Shown here piece by piece: positions 8,256 through 17,236 of a stretch of DNA of 64,000 nt (the first letter of the stretch is position 1; every line of letters begins with the position of its first letter). Source of the DNA: Paenibacillus curdlanolyticus YK9 (GTDB lineage: Bacteria > Bacillota > Bacilli > Paenibacillales > Paenibacillaceae); the NCBI RefSeq assembly GCF_000179615.1, contig NZ_AEDD01000010.1, positions 62,001-126,000 on the forward strand, read 5' to 3'. The position numbers were made by a program, and so were the translations under genes. The notes beneath the pieces are model-generated. The model was not told the origin of the DNA and made no database searches. It saw only the letters and a list, made by a program, of their open reading frames with translations.

Positions 8256-9404
8256 TTATTTATCATGAATCGCGCAGCGGTTTGGACCGATCTCCATCTC
8301 GCGCTGCTCCTCGGCAGTCGGCGTGATTTTGCCCATATTCGTATGCCGGATTTCCTGGTAAGCGTTCGGCTGCGGCGGCAGATTCTCCGTCACGGCCCGG
8401 CGGAATTCCGCTTCGTCCTGCATATTAAGACCCGGATTGTGCTTGTACAGGTCCCCCAGACGAGCGGATACTTTACCGCCTTCGCCAAGCTCCGTCATTT
8501 TGCCAAAATGGGCTGGAAGCACGATCAGCTCCTCGGACAGCTCCCTGTAGCGGCTGTACAGCGTGTCGCGAAGATCGCCCACCCAGTCTTCCGCAAGCCC
8601 CGCCAAGTCAGGGCGTCCGATCGATTCCACGAACAGAATATCGCCAGACAGCAAGTAACGATCGTCAACGATAAAGGACGTACTGCCGATCGTATGGCCC
8701 GGCGAGTATAACGCTTGGATGACAATCCGCGTTCCACCAACCGTTATTTCGTTGCCGTCCTGAAGTGGTTCGTACGCGAATTGCACCTCCTCGGCATCCT
8801 TCGGCGGGAGCCAATACGTGGCGCCTGTCTTTTCCGCAAGGGAGCGGCCGCCGGAAATATGGTCCGCGTGCAGATGCGTATCAATCGTGTGCTTGAGCTG
8901 TACACCCTTCTCCGCTACAAATTGCTCATACACGTCTGTCATGCGAAGCGCATCGACCACTGCGGCTTCGCCGCCCGATACGACCATGTACGACAAGCAG
9001 CCTTTGCCGATTCGAACGAACTGATAAAGCTCGCCCCCATCCCGCAGATCGCCGACCTTCACCGGCTCAAGGTACTCGCTCCATGCCTTCATGCCGCCTT
9101 CGAGGTAGAAAATATCGGACCGGCCCGTCTCGGCCAACTGCTCCGCCACGAATATGGACGAGCCCTCCTTGGCGCATACGACAAGCACTTTTCCCTCTGC
9201 CGGGATGCGGTCCATCACTGCGTCCACGCCTTCAAGCAATTCGAAGTACGGAACGTTTATCGATTCGATCGTCTCCCCTTCAATCCGCCAATCGTTGTAA
9301 TCTCCCTCGTTGCGAACATCCAGAATAAACAACGGCTTTTGGTCCAAAATAAAACGGGTAACTTCCTTCGCTGCCATCGGGTGATACGTTGTTGATGTTG
9401 TCAT
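8256..9404 (-). CDS. Rhodanese-metallo-beta-lactamase fusion, probable persulfide dioxygenase-type enzyme (YrkH-like)
   Basis: A 382-residue protein with an N-terminal rhodanese domain (about 10-115, loop [11 protein letters not shown] with the catalytic Cys). A metallo-beta-lactamase fold follows (about 125-345) with the metal motif [11 protein letters not shown], a later SPGHTIGS His and the [14 protein letters not shown] Asp region. ETHE1/CstB-type enzymes of this fold oxidise glutathione or bacillithiol persulfides, using iron. The order here (rhodanese first) is the reverse of classical MBL-rhodanese fusions such as CstB. A CstR operator lies 21 bases upstream of the start. The enzymatic role is inferred from family and operon. 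Confidence 0.85.
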   Translation of the reverse strand: MTTSTTYHPMAAKEVTRFILDQKPLFILDVRNEGDYNDWRIEGETIESINVPYFELLEGVDAVMDRIPAEGKVLVVCAKEGSSIFVAEQLAETGRSDIFYLEGGMKAWSEYLEPVKVGDLRDGGELYQFVRIGKGCLSYMVVSGGEAAVVDALRMTDVYEQFVAEKGVQLKHTIDTHLHADHISGGRSLAEKTGATYWLPPKDAEEVQFAYEPLQDGNEITVGGTRIVIQALYSPGHTIGSTSFIVDDRYLLSGDILFVESIGRPDLAGLAEDWVGDLRDTLYSRYRELSEELIVLPAHFGKMTELGEGGKVSARLGDLYKHNPGLNMQDEAEFRRAVTENLPPQPNAYQEIRHTNMGKITPTAEEQREMEIGPNRCAIHDK

Positions 9405-9424
9405 TTATGCTCGCTCCTCTTTTT

Positions 9425-9440
9425 ATACCCATAGGGGTAT
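9425..9440. promoter_or_regulatory. CstR-type operator upstream of rhodanese-MBL gene
   Basis: ATACCCATAGGGGTAT, a near-perfect palindrome 21 bases before the start codon. It implies an internal promoter for the distal half of the operon. Confidence 0.75.
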
Positions 9441-9498
9441 GTTTATGTGAAAATTTTTTTGCCTCTTCAGGCAGCCTCATTAACACGCATATATACGA

Positions 9499-9813
9499 TC
9501 AGAACTCGATGCTACCCTTCCAATTCAGCATGCCGCCCGACATATTGACGACCTTATAGCCAAGGGACTCCAAATGCTCGCATGCCAGCCCGCTTCGATT
9601 CCCGCTGCGGCATACGATGATCGTCTCCTGCTTCGGATCAAGCTCGGTATGCCTGCTGCTGATTTGGCCTAGCGGAATATGCTTAGCGCCTGCGATATGG
9701 CCAGCATCCCACTCATCCTGTTCGCGTACATCAACGATGTGCAGTGTCTTTCCTTGTTTGATCAACTCGGCCACGTCATCCGATGTCATTGCTTTCGAGA
9801 ACTTTCCAGCCAT
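9499..9813 (-). CDS. Single-domain rhodanese (cytoplasmic)
   Basis: A 104-residue rhodanese starting at the ATG complementary to 9811-9813 behind AAAGGAGCG; a longer in-frame start has no ribosome site. The active-site loop is IIVCRSGNRSGLAC with the catalytic Cys, and the HIVDVREQDEWDAGHIAGA CH2A-type motif is complete. It follows the membrane-anchored rhodanese within the same unit and likely shuttles sulfane sulfur in the cytoplasm. Confidence 0.88.
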   Translation of the reverse strand: MAGKFSKAMTSDDVAELIKQGKTLHIVDVREQDEWDAGHIAGAKHIPLGQISSRHTELDPKQETIIVCRSGNRSGLACEHLESLGYKVVNMSGGMLNWKGSIEF

Positions 9814-9842
9814 TGTGCTCGCTCCTTTTATGATCTGTCGGT

Positions 9843-10238
9843 TTATTTTTTCAATTGCCCTCGCCATGCCATGATTCCGCCTTGCAGATGTGCGAGCTCT
9901 CGGTATCCGTTCTTCGCGAGAATACGCGCGGCTTGCTTGCTTCGCATTCCGCTTCGGCAGTACAGGTATACGCTTCGGTCAGAAGGAATTTCGTTTAGCC
10001 GCTGCTTCAGCCGCGACAACGGAACATTAATCGCTCCTGCAATATAACCTTGCTTGACCTCGCTCGGTTCGCGAACATCAATTAAGACATGATTGCGATT
10101 CGATTTCAGTTCATTCTGCAATTGGTCGGCGTTCAGGCCGCGGAGTCCTTTCACCCCTGCGAACCGCTTGGCAATAAACCAAACCATGCCGACAACAATC
10201 ACTATGTTAATCGCAAGATTTTGATCCAATGCACTCAC
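9843..10238 (-). CDS. Membrane-anchored rhodanese
   Basis: A 131-residue protein with one N-terminal hydrophobic helix (about residues 8-24, INIVIVVGMVWFIA) and a rhodanese domain with the loop LYCRSGMRSKQA. The anchor places the active site at the inner face of the membrane. The TauE/SafE permease is encoded just upstream, so hand-over of imported or exported sulfur compounds is plausible. It is the first gene of a unit with two CstR-type operators in front. Confidence 0.87.
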   Translation of the reverse strand: MSALDQNLAINIVIVVGMVWFIAKRFAGVKGLRGLNADQLQNELKSNRNHVLIDVREPSEVKQGYIAGAINVPLSRLKQRLNEIPSDRSVYLYCRSGMRSKQAARILAKNGYRELAHLQGGIMAWRGQLKK

Positions 10239-10266
10239 CTCCTATACTGGGGATGATGAATCTTTT

Positions 10267-10282
10267 ATACCCCATGGGGTAT
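10267..10282. promoter_or_regulatory. CstR-type operator, proximal
   Basis: ATACCCCATGGGGTAT is a perfect 16-bp palindrome 29 bases upstream of the membrane rhodanese start. Confidence 0.8.
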
Positions 10283-10324
10283 GTTTTAGGTTAAAAAAAT
10301 AGATCAACAACTTGCTCTTATCAT

Positions 10325-10340
10325 ATACCCTATGGGGTAT
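10325..10340. promoter_or_regulatory. CstR-type operator, distal
   Basis: ATACCCTATGGGGTAT lies 58 bases beyond the proximal site, in the gap between the TauE stop and the rhodanese start. Two sites before one promoter suggest tight or cooperative repression. Confidence 0.75.
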
Positions 10341-10392
10341 AATTGCAAGTGCTAAAACACTGGGTAAATTTGGTTAATCCGTCATCGCGCCC

Positions 10393-11178
10393 TTACAAGA
10401 GCATATCCAGCCAAATTTTGATAACCGTTGCCGTAATCAAGCCTGCAAGCAACAATTGCAGTACCTTCACGTTCATCTTCTGGCCGATCTTCGCGCCAAT
10501 CGGCGAACCTATAATACTCGCCACAACCATGACAATGGACGGAATCAGCAGCATATGGCCGCCCATCGCTTTGCCAACCGTTGAGCCAATGGAGGCGATA
10601 AAGGTAATAGCCAGAGAGGATGCAATGGCAACCCTCGTCGGAATTTTCAACACAACGAGCATGATCGGTACCGTAATAAAGGCGCCAGCGGCGCCTACGA
10701 CGCCTGACAGAATACCAACGATCGCAGCAGTTAAAGATGCAATTAGACGATTGAATTTGAGCTCGGCGTACTCCCCATTCTCAGCGCCTTTCTTCGGCAT
10801 AAACATCATGATCGCCGCAATAAGCGCCAGTACTGCATACGTTAAATTGATCGCCGAGTCCGGAAGAAATTTGGAGCCGTAACCCCCGATAAAGCTGCCA
10901 ATAACGATTGGAATGCCCATATAAAGCACGAGCTTTCTGTTAATCAAGCCGCTTTTCCGATAGGCGAATACACCCGCGATTGTTGCAAAGAATACTTGTA
11001 CCGCGCTGACCGCCGATACCTCCTGTGCCGTAAAAGCGACAAACCCGAGCGCCGGCGGAATATAGAGCAGCATCGGATATTTAATGATGGAACCGCCGAT
11101 GCCAACCATGCCGGAGATGAACGACCCGATTAAGCCAATCGCAAACAACGTAAGAACCCAACCCAGACTTAGATCCAT
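10393..11178 (-). CDS. TauE/SafE-family sulfur-compound permease (YrkJ-like)
   Basis: A 261-residue integral membrane protein with about 8 hydrophobic segments. Family glycine motifs are present (GLIGSFISGMVGIGGSIIKYP near the N-terminus and GILSGVVGAAGAFITVP in the second half). The start is the ATG complementary to 11176-11178 behind GGAG; upstream codons lack a site. TauE/SafE proteins move sulfite, thiosulfate, sulfoacetate or similar anions. In yrk/cst-type loci they are thought to export sulfite produced by persulfide oxidation. A CstR operator sits 47 bases upstream. Confidence 0.88.
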   Translation of the reverse strand: MDLSLGWVLTLFAIGLIGSFISGMVGIGGSIIKYPMLLYIPPALGFVAFTAQEVSAVSAVQVFFATIAGVFAYRKSGLINRKLVLYMGIPIVIGSFIGGYGSKFLPDSAINLTYAVLALIAAIMMFMPKKGAENGEYAELKFNRLIASLTAAIVGILSGVVGAAGAFITVPIMLVVLKIPTRVAIASSLAITFIASIGSTVGKAMGGHMLLIPSIVMVVASIIGSPIGAKIGQKMNVKVLQLLLAGLITATVIKIWLDMLL

Positions 11179-11224
11179 ATGAATGCTCCATTCTTTGTTA
11201 GTAATATGGATAAAGGACGACCAC

Positions 11225-11240
11225 ATACCCTATGGGGTAT
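11225..11240. promoter_or_regulatory. CstR-type operator upstream of TauE/SafE gene
   Basis: ATACCCTATGGGGTAT, upstream of the permease start and identical to the distal site at 10325. Confidence 0.78.
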
Positions 11241-11347
11241 AAAATTTTGCATAAAAAACGCGGCCAGCCAGATACTAACTGAACGGCCTCTCCCCGCTGC
11301 ATAGATGAACCCTGCCTCCCTTTCGATACGACATATTCATGCTACAT

Positions 11348-11363
11348 ATACCCCTATGGGTAT
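11348..11363. promoter_or_regulatory. CstR-type operator facing the VOC gene
   Basis: ATACCCCTATGGGTAT, about 100 bases before the VOC protein start. Together with the 11225 site it makes the divergent interval a shared control region. Confidence 0.72.
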
Positions 11364-11463
11364 TATATTATGCCGTTATCCGATCCATGTCAATAGAGAT
11401 GAAGAAGGAAAGGATACCCTAATAGAAGAATCATGTATTAAGGTCGAAAATAAGGAGGTTATG

Positions 11464-11859
11464 ATGGGCAAAGTCGTTCATTTTGAGATCCATGTCGATG
11501 ATATGGATCGTGCGAAGACATTTTATGGCGAGGCGTTCGGCTGGACATTCGAGGATTGGAGCGCGTACGCTGGCATGCCCTATTTTGGCGCTACGACAGG
11601 CGATGCCGACGCTATGGGAATCAACGGAGCCTTGATGCAGCGTCAAGGTCAGCCGCCGCAGCCGGGCCAAGCATTGAATGGCTTTGCTTGTACACTGGGC
11701 GTTGAAAACTACGATGCTACCGAAGCAAAAATCCTCAGCCTTGGCGGCAAGCTCGCATTGCCGAAATATGCCCTGCCCGGCATGGCGTGGCAAGGCTATT
11801 ATTTGGACACGGAAGGGAATTTGTTCGGCATTCATCAGCCGGATAAGGATGCGAAATAG
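11464..11859 (+). CDS. VOC-superfamily protein (glyoxalase/bleomycin-resistance fold)
   Basis: A 131-residue vicinal-oxygen-chelate protein beginning GKVVHFEIHVDDMDRAKTFYGEAFGW, the standard first beta-alpha-beta unit. A second half ends WQGYYLDTEGNLFGIHQPD with the usual metal-site Asp/Glu region. ATGs at 11461 and 11464 both follow AAGGAGG; 11464 gives the better spacing. It is divergent from TauE and has its own CstR operator, so it belongs to the sulfur regulon. A metal-dependent thiol or dioxygenase role is possible, but the substrate is not evident. Confidence 0.85.
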   Translation: MGKVVHFEIHVDDMDRAKTFYGEAFGWTFEDWSAYAGMPYFGATTGDADAMGINGALMQRQGQPPQPGQALNGFACTLGVENYDATEAKILSLGGKLALPKYALPGMAWQGYYLDTEGNLFGIHQPDKDAK

Positions 11860-11893
11860 TCTAGATCGCTGCCTGTTCATCGGCGCATTTACG

Positions 11894-11922
11894 ACAACCC
11901 GACCGCGCGCGGCCGGGTTGTT
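11894..11922 (+). terminator. Hairpin terminator after VOC gene
   Basis: ACAACCCG and CGGGTTGT arms around a CG-rich centre, followed by TCG. The stretch from here to 12175 shows no other gene. Confidence 0.6.
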
Positions 11923-12175
11923 CGTCCAGTTGCTTGTCTAGCTTCCTCAGTCAGTTCCCCGCCTAATCAAGCCAAGAAGCAAGCATCCAGGATCTTCACC
12001 ACGAATCAATCATTTTCGGTTAATGCTCTAATCTGCAACAATAGTGACATCCCACAAGTGTAGTTTCAGATTAAAATAAATAGTAATGTTTTTACAACCC
12101 TTTTTCTATGTACAATAACTATTACAACCGCTGCATAGTATAATAAACAGAAAATATATGAAGAAGGTGAAGGAT

Positions 12176-12328
12176 ATGAAATATAGGATTACCGAATTTG
12201 GTAACAACCCAAACATTACCCAACCGGAAGTATTAAAGGAAATAGAGATTGATTCCGCTTTCTTAAAAACCCTCATGCAATTAATGGTAGGCTATGATGA
12301 TACTTTAAAAAAGTTAAAAAATCGCTAA
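12176..12328 (+). CDS. 50-residue small protein
   Basis: A short frame from ATG 12176 to TAA 12326-12328 with GAAGGTGAAGGAT upstream and a perfect TATAAT (12139-12144) about 30 bases before it. An in-frame ATG at 12158 would add six residues. The peptide is hydrophilic with a helical C-terminal half (FLKTLMQLMVGYDDTLKKLKNR). No family is recognised. It sits at the start of an AT-rich accessory patch. Coding potential is moderately supported by the promoter-like and ribosome sites. Confidence 0.45.
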   Translation: MKYRITEFGNNPNITQPEVLKEIEIDSAFLKTLMQLMVGYDDTLKKLKNR

Positions 12329-12558
12329 CATCCGCAACCACGCCGCCCGATTTATACAAATACGATCTGTCACCATCCTTCTACATTTCGAGCGAGGATC
12401 GTAGTCTTGGAACATACATGGTGGAAGCAAACCCTTAGTTGTGCATAACTATTCGACGCAGTGTGATAGTCATGTGATATTGCAATGTACAAGCTCCCTT
12501 GCTACTTCCTTGCTCTGATATAATATTAGTGTCGTTTGAATATAGAGGAGGATGAGGA

Positions 12559-13206
12559 ATGACAAACAAAGAACGAGTGATTGCAACTTTATCCAATTTG
12601 GAATTATGTGATGACTGCTTGTCCGTTGCATCGAGTGTTGCACCGAGACAAACCGTCTATTCAATATGCCGTTCTTTATTTGAAGAAGCATACATTTTCA
12701 GGCATCATGGTATATGCGAGCATTGCCACAAAGCAAAAACAACAAACCAGCTTCAAAATAAAAGAAATCATCTCGAGGAGATGCCCAAACCTGAGTTAAA
12801 GATTGATTCATCCACCAAACCATGGTTTTGGGAGGGGAATGTACAAAGTCACGTAGTGAGTTATCTTGCTAAAAATAGCTACAAAATTCGAAGTATAGCT
12901 GATACTGCGTCCCGAACAGCCGGTAAAGATATAATTGCACTTTCACCTGAAGGCAAAGAGATTTGGATAAGTGTTAAAGGCTACCCCGAAAAGAGCTCAA
13001 ATGTTCAAGCACGCCATTGGTTTTCCAGTGCTCTATTTGATCTCATCTTATATTATGGAGAAAACCCCCAAGTGCAACTCGGCATAGCTCTCCCAAAAGA
13101 TTTCACTACATATGCTAATTTACTTCCTCGTGTCGGCTGGCTTAAAGCTCAGATGCAATTCAATGTATTTTGGGTTAGTGCAGAAGGAACCGTTACAGTA
13201 GAATAA
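12559..13206 (+). CDS. Zinc-ribbon plus PD-(D/E)XK-like nuclease-fold protein
   Basis: A 215-residue protein behind AGGAGGATGAGGA. The N-terminal part has two CxxC pairs (LCDDC at about 16-20, CEHCH at about 53-57), likely one zinc site. The C-terminal part reads as a restriction-endonuclease-like fold: a helix with Glu (WEGNVQSHVVSYL), an Asp in TAGKDIIALS, and a strand ending in Lys (EIWISVKGY). The usual acidic residue of the (D/E)XK is Ser here, so catalysis may be altered. Similar proteins occur next to restriction or mobile genes. Its 3' hairpin is related to the repeat family in the ssrA island. Confidence 0.6.
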   Translation: MTNKERVIATLSNLELCDDCLSVASSVAPRQTVYSICRSLFEEAYIFRHHGICEHCHKAKTTNQLQNKRNHLEEMPKPELKIDSSTKPWFWEGNVQSHVVSYLAKNSYKIRSIADTASRTAGKDIIALSPEGKEIWISVKGYPEKSSNVQARHWFSSALFDLILYYGENPQVQLGIALPKDFTTYANLLPRVGWLKAQMQFNVFWVSAEGTVTVE

Positions 13207-13227
13207 TTAAATCGATCTCAAAAAAAC

Positions 13228-13276
13228 TGAACCCTTGTCCTCATTAACTGTCATGGATCTTTAAGGACAAAGGTTC
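13228..13276. repeat. First-hairpin copy of the island repeat family (copy R0), terminator-like
   Basis: TGAACCCTTGTCC at 13228-13240 pairs with GGACAAAGGTTC at 13265-13276. The same arms (TGAACCCCTGTCC / GGACA..GGTTCATT) recur at 28.1, 29.0, 30.0 and 33.1 kb. The second hairpin of the composite repeat is absent. Confidence 0.6.
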
Positions 13277-13321
13277 GTTTCCCCGACAGCAACCTAAGAT
13301 ATAACATAATTCCTACAAACA

Positions 13322-14251
13322 TTAATCCTCTATGCTAGCTTTCACTGATTTCAAAATGGCAGCATGCGTTTTTCTTAAACCAGAAACATCTTTAATCTTA
13401 TCGATTACTTCACTTTCGAAGTGTGCGGGGCGAAGCAAATTGGACCTTTTGGCAACGTAACCATTACTAATATAATAGTTAACAGTCACCACTGGGGCAT
13501 TTGACGATAATACAATATTCAATACTTTAAATAATTTATCTACATTTCTACTGATCATTTTAAAGCTGTCACTGAAGAAGAATGGTTGCTTCCCTTCCAT
13601 AACAAAATTCAAAATGTGTTGTAGTTGATCAGTAATAGTCGGATCAATGCCACTTTGGACCTCCACCGTCTTCATTCCATCACTCATCTTTGGATTAATA
13701 AATATAGTGGATGAAGCTTGATCACATTCAATGGGATTGTACTTAGTATAGCTTTTGCACTGGCTAAGATTTTTAATTGCTTCCCAAGCTATAGGATATT
13801 TACTCGATAAGTCAATATAAGGATTGTTAGCATTATCCACTAAAGAAATAGCCACTGTATTGGGATCATGTTTATTGAAATAATTTATGGCCTTACCAGT
13901 GATCTCCCTAATCAATTTATCATCGATAATTACCTTGGACAATCCAAGTCTTCTGGCAGCAGCTAGTGTACTTTTCATATCTTCAATCAAACTGTTTCGT
14001 ATAGCAACTACTACTAACGACTTGGTTAATAAATCTGCATCCGGCTTATAATAATAGGCCTCTTCTAACCCCGTCAGTAATATCGTATTACGAATCTCTG
14101 GTTGCTTCCAAAGATTAATTACGGAAGCCAACCTATACTTGATATCCCTTTTCACTTCACTGGCTGATTGCACATTTGCTCCATAGTAAATTAGTTGTGG
14201 TAGAAGTATATTTTCCACATAATCTTCAATCAAATTCATGATTCCACTCAA
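13322..14251 (-). CDS. Hypothetical protein, 309 residues
   Basis: A 309-residue soluble protein I do not recognise. Visible features are an N-terminal helical region, a mixed alpha/beta middle (AARRLGLSKVIIDDKLIREIT), and a C-terminal part beginning near PVVTVNYYISNGYVAKRS. No membrane segment or metal motif stands out. It is AT-rich relative to the flanking chromosome and is convergent with the zinc-ribbon nuclease-like gene across the R0 hairpin. The pair therefore forms a small transferred block, where a defence or mobile-element role is a guess only. Confidence 0.6.
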   Translation of the reverse strand: MSGIMNLIEDYVENILLPQLIYYGANVQSASEVKRDIKYRLASVINLWKQPEIRNTILLTGLEEAYYYKPDADLLTKSLVVVAIRNSLIEDMKSTLAAARRLGLSKVIIDDKLIREITGKAINYFNKHDPNTVAISLVDNANNPYIDLSSKYPIAWEAIKNLSQCKSYTKYNPIECDQASSTIFINPKMSDGMKTVEVQSGIDPTITDQLQHILNFVMEGKQPFFFSDSFKMISRNVDKLFKVLNIVLSSNAPVVTVNYYISNGYVAKRSNLLRPAHFESEVIDKIKDVSGLRKTHAAILKSVKASIED

Positions 14252-14353
14252 TCCCTCATTAGTTTTATTGCATTACTGATTCACGGGAATCCACGCAATC
14301 TTAAATATAGACCAACATTATTCAAACCATGCTGCTATTGAATTAATCCAATA

Positions 14354-15676
14354 CTATTTCCCCCGAAAAATCCGCCTCAACATCGAAACCCGGAAAAACG
14401 CGGTTGAGGAACGCTTCAGATTCATCACCTGCGCTAACCGCAAATAAACCAGGCTGTCATGGGCCGACGCCTGATAGATTTTCTTGGTGAACCACTTTTG
14501 CACACCGATTCCGAACGGCCTCTTGCCCACAATAGCAGGATGTCTGTACGCTTCGACGAGCGCCATGCTCCAAGGGTCATCGGTAAGCTTAGGCAGCTTA
14601 TTCCAATAGCTTCGGACGACCGTATCCATCGATTCACCGTTCAGCATACGCTCCAGCTCCGCATGCAGAATTTCCGCCTCCATGGCAGCTACCGTCATCC
14701 CTTGGCCGTACAGCGGATCGAACCGGCAGTAGGCATCCCCGATCATGATGAAGCGCCTCGGGAGCTTATCGATCATATCTTTCCGTTTACGCGATTGCGA
14801 GGAAATTTTATAAATTTTCATTTCACTGATCGGCGTAGCTTGTTGAATAAAGCGATATATATCCGGCTGAGGAAGCCGTTTCGCAATTTGCTCGAATTCC
14901 TCTTCGGTTTGGGGAGGCTCCTGCAAGTACCCTCCGAGCGTAACGCCGATTTGTCCATTTTCAAAAGGAATGACGACCCCTGCATAGGGCTGCTCCGGCA
15001 GCTGGGCCGATATCATCAGATTGCTCCATCCGCGATCGACCCCGTCGTTACTATAGAAGCGCGTAGCATAAAATAGATTAATTTGTACGACTTCGCTCGC
15101 GTCTGTATCGATATTCAACCACTTCAGTGCTTGAGCGCCCGCTCCGCTCGCTTCAACGACCAGATCCCCCGGCATCGCTTCTTCATGGCCAGACGCTTCG
15201 TCTCGGACCTTGACCCCCTGAACATCCTTCTTATCCTCGGAGACGATGATACCCGTTACACGGGAACGATACTGAATGGAGACATTCGGAATTTCCTCGA
15301 CCCGCTCGCGAACATGATGCTCAATGAACGGCCGCGTTTGCTGCACCGCTCGGATTCCACTGTGGAACCGCTGCTTCCATTGCCCAAAATGAAACCACTG
15401 CAGATCATTCGTAAAATCGGTCACGACACTTCCGTTCTGAATCATTTCCTGAATAATGCCCGGGAACAGCCTCTCCAGAATCTCTTGGCCTCGTTCAAGC
15501 AAAATATGCGAATGATAGCTTTGCGGCACCTTGCTCCGAGGCGTTGGGCCATCCGGGGAAGCATCCGCCTCCATGATGATGACTTCATTAAACACATCAG
15601 ACAACGCTCTCGCTGCAAGCAGTCCCGCAATGCTGCCCCCGATCACGATCGCCCGCCCTGCTCTTTTTTGCAACAT
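14354..15676 (-). CDS. FAD-dependent monooxygenase-like oxidoreductase
   Basis: A 440-residue flavoprotein with the dinucleotide motif AIVIGGSIAGLLAARAL at the N-terminus and the second FAD motif GDAYCRFDPLYGQGM at about residues 310-325. The ordering matches the phenol hydroxylase/tryptophan halogenase-like group (group A monooxygenases). The GDAYCRFDP variant of GDAAH is typical of the 'FAD-dependent oxidoreductase' subgroup often labelled epoxidase or hydroxylase-like. No signal peptide. It stands alone as a unit between the accessory patch and a diguanylate cyclase. The substrate is unknown. Confidence 0.82.
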   Translation of the reverse strand: MLQKRAGRAIVIGGSIAGLLAARALSDVFNEVIIMEADASPDGPTPRSKVPQSYHSHILLERGQEILERLFPGIIQEMIQNGSVVTDFTNDLQWFHFGQWKQRFHSGIRAVQQTRPFIEHHVRERVEEIPNVSIQYRSRVTGIIVSEDKKDVQGVKVRDEASGHEEAMPGDLVVEASGAGAQALKWLNIDTDASEVVQINLFYATRFYSNDGVDRGWSNLMISAQLPEQPYAGVVIPFENGQIGVTLGGYLQEPPQTEEEFEQIAKRLPQPDIYRFIQQATPISEMKIYKISSQSRKRKDMIDKLPRRFIMIGDAYCRFDPLYGQGMTVAAMEAEILHAELERMLNGESMDTVVRSYWNKLPKLTDDPWSMALVEAYRHPAIVGKRPFGIGVQKWFTKKIYQASAHDSLVYLRLAQVMNLKRSSTAFFRVSMLRRIFRGK

Positions 15677-15774
15677 ATTAGGTTGAGCCCTCCGCGGATA
15701 TATTGAAATTTTTATCGATTATACCATGGATTTCAATTCCGTATTCAGCATAGTTTGGCGCGCATGACGAACAG

Positions 15775-15806
15775 AAAAAACCACTGCCTCAGGAGGCAGT
15801 GGTTGA
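15775..15806 (-). terminator. Terminator overlapping the end of the GGDEF gene
   Basis: CCACTGCCTC / GAGGCAGTGG hairpin with a T-run on the minus strand. The diguanylate cyclase stop codon (TGA at 15789-15791) lies inside the stem. Confidence 0.8.
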
Positions 15807-16988
15807 TTCATTGCGTTCATCCAAATATCCATCAAGGTGTGCGCGCTGCACATGATTACGACCTTTGTTCTTTGCCATATACAACGCCTTATCGCAGGAT
15901 GAATAAAGCGTACTTAGCTCGGTCTGTCGGTCCGGAACAATCGTAATCACCCCTATGCTGATCGTATACGCTGCGGGCAAGCCTCGGGAGGCCGCGCCCC
16001 CTAGCGATTCTTTCATCCTTTCGGCTAGTCGATTGGATGCTGTCTCGTCCATCCCTAGCAGCATGATGCCAAACTCATCGCCGCCGTAACGAACAAACAG
16101 CGCTTCCCGATCCAGCTGGCTTCGGATTTGCGACGTCATATCCTGCAAAACCTCGTCCCCCGCCATATGCCCGTACGTATCGTTAATGACTTTAAAGTTA
16201 TCAATGTCGAACAGCAAGAAGGAGATCGGCATCCTCCGCTTCGCATGTTCAGCCAGGCAGCGGTTCGCTTCCAAGGCAAACGTCCTGCGGTTCAACGTAT
16301 TCGTCAAATCGTCAAAGCTGGCCAACCGAATCAGCTCTTGATCCGATTTCTCCTTCAGCAGCAGCACGAACCCCGAATTTTCCACGATCATGAGAAGAAA
16401 CAGCGACAAAACCATTAGTGTCTCAAAAATGCTGGGCGTAAATGTCTGTATGCGACTACCGGACAACAGCGCACCTGCCCCTTTTAGACATCCCAATGCA
16501 AAAACAAGCACATACAGAAAACCCGTCACTCGCATGAGCGCAGTCGCCGATCTTCGGATGAGCATGCGATACACCGGGAACAAAATGACCGTAGATACCA
16601 TCGAGGAGTACGCTACTCTCACGCTTTCTTTGTTATAAAAAAGCTCAAGCAGCGCGAACCCGACGATGCTTAACGCCGTTAACGCATAATAGATCCTTCT
16701 CGTCCTCGGACGGAGTTCTTCTCGTAGACTCAGCAAGGCCATAATCTCGCAAGCAGCAGCTATATAGAGCATCGCGTTAATAATCAATAAATACAGCATG
16801 CTCGGATGCTCCGGACGAAGCGCCGAGCCTAGCCATGCGACAGACTCCGCGCACTTGCCTAACAGGAACAAGTGAAGCAGCTTGTTTTTCGGCTGGCCGT
16901 ACCAGTAAGCGCCGATCAGGATGGAAGTAAATAAATGTCCGAGTCCGATTAATACGAGAACCGTTTTCGTATCCACATGCAAATTCAT
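15789..16988 (-). CDS. Membrane diguanylate cyclase (GGDEF)
   Basis: A 399-residue protein with about seven N-terminal hydrophobic segments (residues 5-205) and a C-terminal GGDEF domain (about 230-390). The intact active-site motif is RYGGDEFG, preceded by FDIDNFKVINDTYGH. It synthesises c-di-GMP from GTP, probably in response to a membrane signal. The allosteric I-site RxxD expected five residues before GGDEF is DREA, so product inhibition is probably absent. The last codons lie in its own terminator stem. Single-gene unit. Confidence 0.9.
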   Translation of the reverse strand: MNLHVDTKTVLVLIGLGHLFTSILIGAYWYGQPKNKLLHLFLLGKCAESVAWLGSALRPEHPSMLYLLIINAMLYIAAACEIMALLSLREELRPRTRRIYYALTALSIVGFALLELFYNKESVRVAYSSMVSTVILFPVYRMLIRRSATALMRVTGFLYVLVFALGCLKGAGALLSGSRIQTFTPSIFETLMVLSLFLLMIVENSGFVLLLKEKSDQELIRLASFDDLTNTLNRRTFALEANRCLAEHAKRRMPISFLLFDIDNFKVINDTYGHMAGDEVLQDMTSQIRSQLDREALFVRYGGDEFGIMLLGMDETASNRLAERMKESLGGAASRGLPAAYTISIGVITIVPDRQTELSTLYSSCDKALYMAKNKGRNHVQRAHLDGYLDERNESTTAS

Positions 16989-17236
16989 TGTTCTGCACCA
17001 ACTTACGCAGGGTTATTTAAATTTTTTGTTGATTTGGCAATTTCATTAAACTCATTAAGAGTATACCACATAAATTGTCGGCGCTTTGTTGAAATACCAT
17101 GTATCATTTGGGGCGTTAACGATTGTTCAGATTAAGGAAGCATATCCCTGTTCAAGTTAATCGTCGATTAACAAATCAACCTTATACTAAGCGTATCGCA
17201 ACCAACCATCCCTTTTTCCAGAAAGGAATCCACCAT

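Noticed and set aside
7992-9395. Plus-strand frames of 226-239 residues in the sulfur operon
   Set aside because: Antisense to the clear rhodanese-MBL gene; no domain features.
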